NCBI GenBank assembly: GCA_964570205.1
Contig: CAZMXI010000146.1
Span: 1-12,770, forward strand
DNA from: CAZMXI01 sp964570205
GTDB lineage: Bacteria; Planctomycetota; Phycisphaerae; Tepidisphaerales; Tepidisphaeraceae
Reading direction: 5' to 3'
DNA length: 12,770 bases
Shown here: positions 6,093 through 12,770 of the stretch, piece after piece
Layout: the number at the start of each line of letters is the position of its first letter
How positions within the stretch are numbered: position 1 is the first letter of the stretch
Position numbers and translations under genes: made by a program
The notes under the pieces: model-generated
What the model was told of the DNA's origin: nothing
The model's input: only the letters and a program-made list of their open reading frames with translations
Database searches by the model: none

Positions 6093-8976
6093 AATGCTCA
6101 TCGCGGCCGAAGTCGACGGGGCCGGCCCAGCTCGCGCTCTGCCCATCGGCGCCGCGATGCTGGACGAAGTTGAAGCGAAGGAGCAAGGGTCTGCGGCGGG
6201 GCTCGCCTGGGGCGTGTATGGCCTCCCAGGGAATCGCGATTTCGCCTCGCCATGTCGAACCGCCGGTTCGCGATTCATAGGCGACGCCCGTTCCGGAGAA
6301 CGCCTGCCAGGGATCGGCCAGTTTCGTGTCGAGCCGACGCATGAGGCTCACCTGGCCGCGCGGCTTGCAGGCGACATGCAGCAGGGGGCCTTTCTCGTTG
6401 TTCTCATAGATCGGCTGAATGAGGATCTCACAGACGTCTTCGCCCCAGGCGCGGCGGAAGTCGTACTGGACGTAATTGCGTTCAGCGCCGGATGGTCTGG
6501 TGTTGATGCCCTCGACCCGGAAGCCGAGATAGAACATGGCCGGGGTCCAAGTGGAGTAGACGGCTGAGTCGGTGTCGGCCAATTGCAGCTTCTGATCCTG
6601 GACGGCGGGGCGGCTGAGCATCTTCACGAGCTTGCCTTCGTGGAGGGCGTCTTCGGGCATCCAGTCGCCGAGCAGGCCGTCGATTTTCGGCGAAGCACCC
6701 TGACGCTGCTCGCTGGGCGCGACGGGCAAGACGGCTTCGATGACATGTTGTCGCCGGGTGTGACCGTCGGTAAAGGCGAGTCTGACGGGCGTGCGGCTCG
6801 CCGTTGAAAGGGCAGACAGGTTGATCCGCGCATCGAGAGTCAGGCGATTGACCTTGTAAGGCGCCAATTGCGGGAGTTCGATCGGATCGGGCTGGGTCAC
6901 CCAGCCGTCCGGCGCGGCCGACCAGGCGAAGACGCTCTTTTCCGGCTCGCGTTCGGCGGCGTTGTAGACATCGACCCCGAGCGTGAGGTTGGCCCAGCTC
7001 TGGTTTCGGGCGTCGATGATGCCGGCGCTCCAGTTGGTGATGCGGGGCATGAGCAACGGTTTGGCCTGGGTGTTGCTCCAGGTGGCGATGTCGAAGGAAA
7101 GCTGGCGCGCGGCCATTTCGTCGACCGCCTGGCCGGGTTGCGCGAGGATGATGGTGCGGGAAAGCAGTTCGAGGGCTTCGTTCCATGCGGTGGGGCTGTT
7201 GGTGCCCGAGAGCAGGCCATAGGTGGCGTCCGGGGCCTGCATGGGCTGGAGTTCGACCGGTCGGGTGACGAGTCGCGCCAGAGTGCGGGCCCGCTGCGTC
7301 TGGCCGCGGAGATGGGCGAGCCAGAGATACTCGTAATCCTGCTGGGCTCGGCGCAGCCATTTGAGTTGAAGCGTGGGGACTGGCGAGTTCATGCCGAACC
7401 AGGAACCGGGATAGAACCAGATCAAATCATCCGGACTGGCCGGGGCCTGGGGAAAATCATGGGGGGGCAGGACGGACGGCCAGTGGATGAACTGGGCGTT
7501 GTTGAGAAACGCCAGCCATGCCCAAAGTCGCACCTCGCGCTCATCCGCACCCGCACCGATATAAGGAACAAGGCCGGGCAGGTCGGTGCGGAGCGATCGC
7601 ATGGCGGCCCAGTCAGGCAGCCGTTGCATGGGCGGGACCGAAACCAGCCCCGGCGCGGCGTACACCAGGCGATCTAGTTCTTCGGGGGGAATGCCGCGCG
7701 GGTTGGCGGCGGAAGCGACCTGGACCTGCTCTTCCTGGAGGGGGACCATGACGCGCAGACGCGGGTTGAGCTTCAGGAGGTCAGCGGCGCGCCAGGATAT
7801 CTGGAAGCTCTCGGCGAGGCGCGCACGGCCGGGTGGGCTGTCGATGAGGATGCCGCTGCGGGAGAGCCACTCGAACTGGTCGAAGTGCGCGGCGGCGGCG
7901 CGATAATAATCGGCCTGATCGGCGGCGCCGTATTGCTCGATGCCGTCAAACTGCGGCAAAGGCCAATAGCCCAGGGGAACCTGATCGGCAAAGGCCTCGC
8001 CTGTCAGCCAGGGCGAAACGATGGAATCGAAATCGGCGAAGTCAATCTGCGGGGCCTTCCCGCTGGGCCATTTGACGGTCGGCTGCAGACGTGGAACCAC
8101 AACCTGGAGGCGGTGCGCCTGGGCGAGCTTGACGATGTCGTCCAGGACCTTGATGGCGGCGGCGCAATTGGGGTCCTTTCGGCTGAGCAGATCCACCCGG
8201 CGGAGGGAGAATTGCCGCGGGTACAGGCGAGCGAGGCCGGGCCAGTCGAGCATGCCCGCCATAAGCAAATGCCGCTGGTCGGGAATGACGAATTCCTCGA
8301 CGACGATGGTGATCGGGACCGAGGCGGCGCTGTCGCCCTGTTCGACAAGCTCACACTTGCCCTCATAGACGCCGGCGGGAACGGTGGGAGGTATCTGCAC
8401 ATCGATCCAAATCACCGGCGCGGCGTCGTTCCTGGTGAGCCGCGGCTGGGGATTGGCGGGGTCGGCGGCGCTGCGGAGCGAGTCGAGGGCGATGACGCCC
8501 TCCCGGGCGTCCATCGGGAGCAGGGCGCGGGGCAGGTCGGTGCGGGTGCTGCTGATGGCCGTGTGCCGGATGAAGCCGGCCCGATTCGTGTTCACGGGCA
8601 TGGGCAGAACCTGGGCTGCCGAGAAGTTGCCGGCGGGGATAACGCCATCAGGGCGGGCGGGCGCGGTGAAGCGCAGGGAGTTGATTCCCCTGGACCTTGG
8701 CTCAAACCGGTTGATCTGGAGTGCGAAGGATATGGTCTCATTTCGGGCGGCCCGAAGGATGACCGGCCCGTCGGCCAACGACGGCGACACCGGGCTGGCG
8801 AAGTGGACGAGCTGCAGTCGGGGCGGCTGATCGGCCGGCGGCTTCTTAGGCGAGAATAGGCCGAAGTCGAGGCGGAAATCATCCTTGGTGGCATCGCCGG
8901 TGAGAGGCTGGCAGGCGACGGTCAGGAGGGCAATGGTCAAGACGGTGAAACAGACAACACTGATTCGGGAAGCCAT
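6055..8976 (-). CDS. Exported DUF4091 (glycoside hydrolase-like) protein with C-terminal CBM9-like domain
   Basis: A large protein, 973 residues with the chosen start. Residues 1-22 give a basic, hydrophobic signal sequence ending in LTVAC. This may be a lipoprotein signal with acylated Cys22, although Thr at -3 is not the usual residue. About 60-230 looks like a beta-rich N-terminal domain. About 235-555 looks like a barrel. It ends with the stretch from RLWAWLAFLNN (483-493) to WLRRAQQDYEYLWLA (540-554), whose QDYEYLWL core is characteristic of DUF4091 proteins. About 760-970 resembles a CBM9/DOMON-like sugar-binding domain: PKIDGLLGDW (763-772), the TDSAVYSTWTPAMFYLGF strand, and GEIAIPWEAI (911-920). 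Polysaccharide handling at the cell surface is likely, but no catalytic residues can be assigned. In-frame upstream starts are an ATG at 9003 and a GTG at 9015; 8976 fits the signal sequence best. None has a good ribosome site. No sugar-metabolism neighbours are present. Confidence 0.7.
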   Translation of the reverse strand: MASRISVVCFTVLTIALLTVACQPLTGDATKDDFRLDFGLFSPKKPPADQPPRLQLVHFASPVSPSLADGPVILRAARNETISFALQINRFEPRSRGINSLRFTAPARPDGVIPAGNFSAAQVLPMPVNTNRAGFIRHTAISSTRTDLPRALLPMDAREGVIALDSLRSAADPANPQPRLTRNDAAPVIWIDVQIPPTVPAGVYEGKCELVEQGDSAASVPITIVVEEFVIPDQRHLLMAGMLDWPGLARLYPRQFSLRRVDLLSRKDPNCAAAIKVLDDIVKLAQAHRLQVVVPRLQPTVKWPSGKAPQIDFADFDSIVSPWLTGEAFADQVPLGYWPLPQFDGIEQYGAADQADYYRAAAAHFDQFEWLSRSGILIDSPPGRARLAESFQISWRAADLLKLNPRLRVMVPLQEEQVQVASAANPRGIPPEELDRLVYAAPGLVSVPPMQRLPDWAAMRSLRTDLPGLVPYIGAGADEREVRLWAWLAFLNNAQFIHWPSVLPPHDFPQAPASPDDLIWFYPGSWFGMNSPVPTLQLKWLRRAQQDYEYLWLAHLRGQTQRARTLARLVTRPVELQPMQAPDATYGLLSGTNSPTAWNEALELLSRTIILAQPGQAVDEMAARQLSFDIATWSNTQAKPLLMPRITNWSAGIIDARNQSWANLTLGVDVYNAAEREPEKSVFAWSAAPDGWVTQPDPIELPQLAPYKVNRLTLDARINLSALSTASRTPVRLAFTDGHTRRQHVIEAVLPVAPSEQRQGASPKIDGLLGDWMPEDALHEGKLVKMLSRPAVQDQKLQLADTDSAVYSTWTPAMFYLGFRVEGINTRPSGAERNYVQYDFRRAWGEDVCEILIQPIYENNEKGPLLHVACKPRGQVSLMRRLDTKLADPWQAFSGTGVAYESRTGGSTWRGEIAIPWEAIHAPGEPRRRPLLLRFNFVQHRGADGQSASWAGPVDFGRDEHFTGLLDIRRPVD

Positions 8977-9040
8977 AGGGTCTTGTGTCAACGGCAGGGC
9001 CATGTATCTGCCCACGAGTTAGGCAAGCATAGGTAGCATG

Positions 9041-9058
9041 CCGCGATTTTCATCGCGG
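9041..9058 (-). other. 7-bp perfect hairpin with GAAA tetraloop upstream of the DUF4091 gene
   Basis: On the minus strand CCGCGAT-GAAA-ATCGCGG forms a perfect stem closed by a GNRA-type tetraloop, which is unusually stable. It lies 64 bases before the chosen start of the DUF4091 gene, or 37 bases before the ATG at 9003. No T run follows, so a simple intrinsic terminator is unlikely. It may be a structured part of the 5' leader. Confidence 0.35.
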
Positions 9059-9318
9059 TGCGTAGACAATCCCCAGCCGGCAGCAGCACGACAATCACCC
9101 TGTTCCCGGCTGCCAATCGGAGCAGGAACGGTTCTTTCAGGGGCGCCGAGCCTCATCGGCAGGCGACCGATCGCCTTTTCGAAACCGGGCTCAACCGTCG
9201 CGGCACGACCTTTGATCTGCATCATAGCGAACTGCGGTGGGTGATGAAAGCGCCGGGGCAGGACGGGAGAACACAGGCAGGTTCTGAAGTCACGCAGTTG
9301 TTTGCCTCCTCTGTCAGG

Positions 9319-9346
9319 CCGCGCGGGAATTCGCCCTCCCGCGCGG
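9319..9346. terminator. 10-bp GC-rich inverted repeat downstream of lpxK, possible terminator
   Basis: CCGCGCGGGA (9319-9328) and its exact complement (9337-9346) flank an 8-base loop. The hairpin begins 32 bases past the lpxK stop in the direction of lpxK transcription. No T run follows on the minus strand, so the terminator call rests on position and stem stability only. Confidence 0.4.
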
Positions 9347-9378
9347 TCTTCCACGGATTGGCGGATGCTGTGTGGCGG

Positions 9379-10455
9379 CTACCGCAATCCCGACAGAATC
9401 GAGTCCAAGAGAGAGCGGGCGTCTGAGGGATCGAGCCGGATGTCGAGTTCCAGCCGGCCGACCGGCGTTGCCTGATTGATGCCGGCAAGGTGCCGGACTT
9501 TTGCCCAGTCCTTCGCTGTGGTCACCAGCATGTCGGCGCCCGCCGCGCCGGCGGCGGCCCTGACGGCGGCCAGGTCGGCGGAGCCATAGTCATGATGATC
9601 GGGAAACCAATGGTGGCCCGCATAGTAACCGGGCAGGTTGTGAAGCTGCTGATCGAGGCTGGCGGGATTGGCGATGCCCGCGAATGCGAAGTAGCGGCGG
9701 CCGGCCAGCGAGTCGATCGGAAGCAGGGAATCGGCCGCGTCGCGAACGCCCACCAGCACATGACTGGCCATGAAGATCGGGGCCTTGGCATTGTGCCCAA
9801 GAAGCGATTGGCGGATCTGTTGCTGTCGCGGTGCATCGACCAGGTCGCTGCGGGTGACGAGCAGGGCATGGGCGCGGCGCAGGGCGGCCAACGGCTCGCG
9901 AAGAAGGCCGCGCGGATGCAAATGGCCATAGCCGAACGGATTCGTTGCATCGACGAGCACGAGGTCGAAGTCGCGACGGAGCCGGCGATGCTGGAAGCCG
10001 TCATCGAGGAGGATAACGTCGATTTCGGGGTGCCGGGCGAGCATCTCGCGGCCGCCGGCGACGCGATCGGGATTGGCGTGAATGACCAGTCCAGGCAGGC
10101 CGGCGCGCAGCACCTCCTGCTCATCGCTGATGCCCTGCCTGCTGCGGTGGTAGCCCCGCATGAGCACTGCGGGATTCCGCGATGCGTCGCGCAAGTGGCG
10201 GGCGAGCCACTGCACCACGGGCGTCTTGCCGGTGCCCCCGGCGGTGATGTTGCCGACGCTGATCACCGGGACCGGCAACCGATGCGAGGGCCGCATGCCG
10301 CGGTCGTACATGTAATTCCGCAGAGCCACGGCCAAACCGTAGAACGGCTCAGCCACGGCAAGCGCGCCGCGCAGAAGCGACGGGCCAAACCCCTGGCGTT
10401 GCCCGCTAAGCAGAGCGTGAACCGCCATGCCGCGATCTCGATCGGTTGATGTCAT
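9379..10455 (-). CDS. lpxK: Tetraacyldisaccharide 4'-kinase LpxK
   Basis: LpxK phosphorylates the 4' position of the tetraacyldisaccharide 1-phosphate precursor to give lipid IVA, a late step of lipid A synthesis at the inner membrane. The protein has 358 residues, near the family norm. A hydrophobic N-terminal stretch (about 28-47) matches the membrane-binding helix. The P-loop is VGNITAGGTGKTPV (67-80), followed by RGYHR (100-104), DDGFQHRRL (151-159), FAGIANP (258-264), FPDHHDY (284-290) and VTTAKDWAK (311-319). These are the usual order of LpxK motifs. The ATG overlaps the gluQ stop by 4 bases (ATGA), and GAGGG (10463-10467) lies 7 bases upstream inside gluQ, so the genes are probably translationally coupled. 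Its presence implies a lipid A-containing outer membrane; the other lpx genes must lie elsewhere. Confidence 0.96.
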   Translation of the reverse strand: MTSTDRDRGMAVHALLSGQRQGFGPSLLRGALAVAEPFYGLAVALRNYMYDRGMRPSHRLPVPVISVGNITAGGTGKTPVVQWLARHLRDASRNPAVLMRGYHRSRQGISDEQEVLRAGLPGLVIHANPDRVAGGREMLARHPEIDVILLDDGFQHRRLRRDFDLVLVDATNPFGYGHLHPRGLLREPLAALRRAHALLVTRSDLVDAPRQQQIRQSLLGHNAKAPIFMASHVLVGVRDAADSLLPIDSLAGRRYFAFAGIANPASLDQQLHNLPGYYAGHHWFPDHHDYGSADLAAVRAAAGAAGADMLVTTAKDWAKVRHLAGINQATPVGRLELDIRLDPSDARSLLDSILSGLR

Positions 10456-11402
10456 GGCGCTGCCCTCAGCCAGTCGTCATCCGCCTGGGTGAACGTGATG
10501 CGCTGCCGCGGCAGACGTGACAGGTCAAACTGCCGGAGAAACTGCTGCGCAGACATCTCGCCGCCATCCACGGCAAGGCCGCACCATCGGCCGAGCAAGG
10601 CCAGCACCCGGCCTGGCGGAATGCCAAGTTCCCGGAAGCAGGCAAGCCGCGTGTCTCCGTGTCGCTTCGCTAGACGACGGCCATCCTGCCCGACGACCAG
10701 CGGCAGATGATGATACCGGGGAATGCGGTCGGCCGCGCCCAATGCCGCATAGAGCAGCATCTGTCGGGGTGTGGAGTCGATCAGATCATCGCCGCGCACC
10801 ACCTGAGTGACAGCCATATCCAGATCGTCGATAACCACAGCGAGTTGGTAGGCAGCGGCGCCGTCGCCCTTGGCGATCACGAAGTCTCCGAGTTGGCGGG
10901 CGACATCGAATCGCCGGGGTCCGGCGAAGGCGTCGTCGAATTCGATGGTCTGGTCGCCCACGGCGAACCGAATAACCGGGTCGCGGCCGGAAGCCGCCCT
11001 CGCATCATCGACGGTGGAGAACCGCCAGCGGCACGTGCCGGGATAGACGGCGGCGCCATCATCGGCGTGGGGCGCGCTGGCCGCGGCGGCGGCTTCGCTG
11101 CGGGAGCAGACGCAGGGATAAGCCGCCCCGATCCGCAGCAGTCGCTGAACGGCAAGGGCATAGAGGGCCTGTCGGGGCGACTGGTAGACCGGCCCGACAT
11201 CCCAGTCGATGCCCAGCCAGGCCAAGTCCTCGATCGCCTGGCGGTCAGCCCCGGGTCTGACTCTAGGCCCGTCGAGGTCCTCGATGCGGAGGATAATGCG
11301 CCAGCCGTCCCGCCTCGCGATCGCCCAATTCGCGAGGAACGTCCTGGCGTTGCCCAAGTGCAGAGCGCCGGTGGGAGAGGGAGCGAGCCGCGTGACCTGC
11401 AT
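10452..11402 (-). CDS. gluQ: Glutamyl-Q tRNA(Asp) synthetase (GluQ-RS)
   Basis: A paralogue of the glutamyl-tRNA synthetase catalytic domain. Known family members activate glutamate without tRNA and attach it to queuosine at position 34 of tRNA-Asp. The protein has 316 residues, as in E. coli YadB (about 300), and stops where a full GluRS would begin its anticodon-binding domain. APSPTGALHLGNARTFL (7-23) is the HIGH-type motif, LRIEDLD follows (38-44), and GRRLAKRHGD (241-250) replaces KMSKS. The zinc site expected for GluQ-RS is present: Cys97-x-Cys99, Tyr120 and Cys124. The ATG at 11402 starts immediately before the family N-terminus. A GTG at 11447 would add 15 unrelated residues. No Shine-Dalgarno is seen, but TACAAT lies 6 bases upstream, which would suit a leaderless message. 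It overlaps lpxK by 4 bases. It shares the queuosine pathway with queG at 5082. Confidence 0.93.
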   Translation of the reverse strand: MQVTRLAPSPTGALHLGNARTFLANWAIARRDGWRIILRIEDLDGPRVRPGADRQAIEDLAWLGIDWDVGPVYQSPRQALYALAVQRLLRIGAAYPCVCSRSEAAAAASAPHADDGAAVYPGTCRWRFSTVDDARAASGRDPVIRFAVGDQTIEFDDAFAGPRRFDVARQLGDFVIAKGDGAAAYQLAVVIDDLDMAVTQVVRGDDLIDSTPRQMLLYAALGAADRIPRYHHLPLVVGQDGRRLAKRHGDTRLACFRELGIPPGRVLALLGRWCGLAVDGGEMSAQQFLRQFDLSRLPRQRITFTQADDDWLRAAP

Positions 11403-11408
11403 ATCTTG

Positions 11409-11414
11409 ATTGTA
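11409..11414 (-). promoter_or_regulatory. Candidate -10 element for gluQ-lpxK, possibly leaderless
   Basis: On the minus strand this reads TACAAT, 5 of 6 matches to the -10 consensus. It ends 6 bases before the gluQ ATG, so transcription would begin at or next to the start codon. That agrees with the lack of a Shine-Dalgarno. No good -35 hexamer is found 16-18 bases upstream, so the call is tentative. Confidence 0.3.
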
Positions 11415-11441
11415 CGGGAGGGTTGGGCGATTCCATAGTTG

Positions 11442-11470
11442 TTGCACTGATGCGGCTATGGCGACATAAT
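11442..11470 (+). promoter_or_regulatory. Candidate promoter for the HARE-HTH gene
   Basis: TTGCAC (11442-11447) and CATAAT (11465-11470) are 17 bases apart. The -10 matches 5 of 6 and the -35 keeps the TTG core. Predicted transcription would start near 11477, giving a leader of about 44 bases containing AAAGGAAGAG before the start codon. It lies back to back with the gluQ start. Confidence 0.4.
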
Positions 11471-11520
11471 GCTGAGCGGTCGGGGGGTACGGTTTTTCGT
11501 GGGGGAAAGGAAGAGATGTA

Positions 11521-11949
11521 ATGCCTGGAAGACCCCATGTTCAAGCGATGAGCGTGCAGCAGCTTGAGAAGGCTCTTGAGTCGCGCCGGCGCGAACTCGA
11601 CAAGCTGGAAGGCAAGCGGCGTTCATTGGAGAAGCGGCTGAAAGCGGTGGATGAGCGTATCGCGGAGATCGCCGGGGCACGCGTCGCGGCGAACGGCCGT
11701 CGCGGCGGGGGCCGCGCCTGGCGAGGTCGCACGGCTCGGGCGCGGAATGAGCAGAGCCTTCCCGCCGCGATTCAGGGCGTTCTGGCGAAGGCCGGCGGCC
11801 CGATGAAGGTGACCGACATCGCCGAGGCGGTGCAGGCAGGCGGCTATCGCAGCAACGCCGCCAACTTCCGCAGCCTGGTGAATCAGACGCTGATCAAGGA
11901 TGCTCGCTTTACGTCAGCGAAGCGGGCGTATTACCAAGTCAAGAAATAG
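11521..11949 (+). CDS. Small coiled-coil protein with C-terminal HARE-type winged-helix domain
   Basis: A 142-residue cytoplasmic protein, very basic overall. Residues about 11-52 are rich in Leu, Lys, Arg and Glu with heptad spacing and should form a coiled coil for self-association. Residues 53-76 are a Gly/Arg-rich flexible linker (GRRGGGRAWRGR) that could touch DNA. Residues about 78-141 match the pattern of HARE-HTH (HB1/ASXL/restriction endonuclease) domains: SLPAAIQGVLAKAGGPMKV, then DIAEAVQAGGYRS, NFRSLVNQTLIKDARF and the final YYQV strand. The order, oligomerising helix, linker, DNA-binding domain, resembles H-NS or other small nucleoid proteins, but that is analogy only. AAAGGAAG (11506-11513) precedes the ATG; another ATG at 11516 is followed at once by TAA. 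The gene is divergent from gluQ and convergent with the MoxR gene. The DNA-binding role is inferred; the target is unknown. Confidence 0.8.
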   Translation: MPGRPHVQAMSVQQLEKALESRRRELDKLEGKRRSLEKRLKAVDERIAEIAGARVAANGRRGGGRAWRGRTARARNEQSLPAAIQGVLAKAGGPMKVTDIAEAVQAGGYRSNAANFRSLVNQTLIKDARFTSAKRAYYQVKK

Positions 11950-11986
11950 AGCGAGAGCGAATCGTCAGCGGCCGTGGCGGCGCCTG

Positions 11987-12770
<784 letters not shown>

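Larger units (their letters stand above)
8977..9378. other. About 400-base spacer between lpxK and the DUF4091 gene
   Basis: Short frames are open on both strands, but none resembles a protein and none has a ribosome binding site. The region contains a GC-rich inverted repeat just after lpxK (9319-9346) and a small hairpin upstream of the DUF4091 gene (9041-9058). I found no convincing promoter, although one for the DUF4091 gene would be expected here. The first 39 bases could belong to the DUF4091 gene if it starts at 9003 or 9015. Confidence 0.55.

Noticed and set aside
7885..8859. A 324-codon plus-strand frame antisense to the DUF4091 gene
   Set aside because: It has the composition of a GC-rich shadow frame and no ribosome site. 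The minus-strand protein has recognisable domains over the same bases.
9019..9354. A minus-strand frame in the spacer between lpxK and the DUF4091 gene, and a plus-strand frame from 9058 to 9426
   Set aside because: Both have Arg/Pro/Gly-rich sequence, no family resemblance and no ribosome site. The plus frame also runs into the end of lpxK.
9490..10449. A 319-codon plus-strand frame antisense to lpxK
   Set aside because: All LpxK motifs are on the minus strand; the plus frame has no recognisable domain.
11481..11510. G-rich stretch as a possible G-quadruplex in the HARE-HTH leader
   Set aside because: There are only two runs of three or more G (six and five), which do not give four separated triplets.

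Overview
The window looks like a piece of GC-rich bacterial chromosome, most likely from a planctomycete of the Phycisphaerae type. That assignment is an inference. It rests on a TatC with an enlarged loop after its third membrane segment, a secreted protein ending in a VPLPA-CTERM-like sorting tail, a lipid A kinase (Gram-negative outer membrane), several starts with no Shine-Dalgarno sequence, and mostly single genes or pairs on alternating strands. No insertion sequence, tRNA, rRNA, CRISPR array or prophage signature was seen.

Layout. From 1 to 1442 on the minus strand, a DAHP synthase gene (aroF type) abuts the triose-phosphate isomerase gene tpiA, which is cut by the left edge. A 417-base spacer follows, then a plus-strand LamG/VPLPA-CTERM secreted protein (1860-2633). 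A perfect 13-bp hairpin separates it from the convergent tatC (minus, 2719-3735). tatC is divergent from chrA (plus, 3864-5024), and queG follows chrA on the same strand (5082-6092). The end of queG overlaps by 38 bp the end of a large minus-strand gene (6055-8976) for an exported protein with a DUF4091-type region and a C-terminal CBM9-like domain. After a roughly 400-base spacer come lpxK and gluQ on the minus strand, coupled by a 4-bp overlap (9379-11402). A plus-strand gene for a small coiled-coil plus HARE-HTH-like protein (11521-11949) diverges from gluQ. It converges on a MoxR-family AAA+ ATPase gene (minus, 11987 to the right edge, 5' end missing).

How the genes relate. Most are housekeeping functions: aromatic amino acid entry, glycolysis, protein export, lipid A synthesis and tRNA modification. 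Two genes act on queuosine: queG makes queuosine from epoxyqueuosine, and gluQ adds glutamate to queuosine in tRNA-Asp. They are 4.4 kb apart on opposite strands. I found no clear new multigene system. The least explained items are the HARE-HTH/coiled-coil protein, the DUF4091/CBM9 protein, the extra TatC loop and the two AT-rich or hairpin elements upstream of aroF and of the DUF4091 gene.
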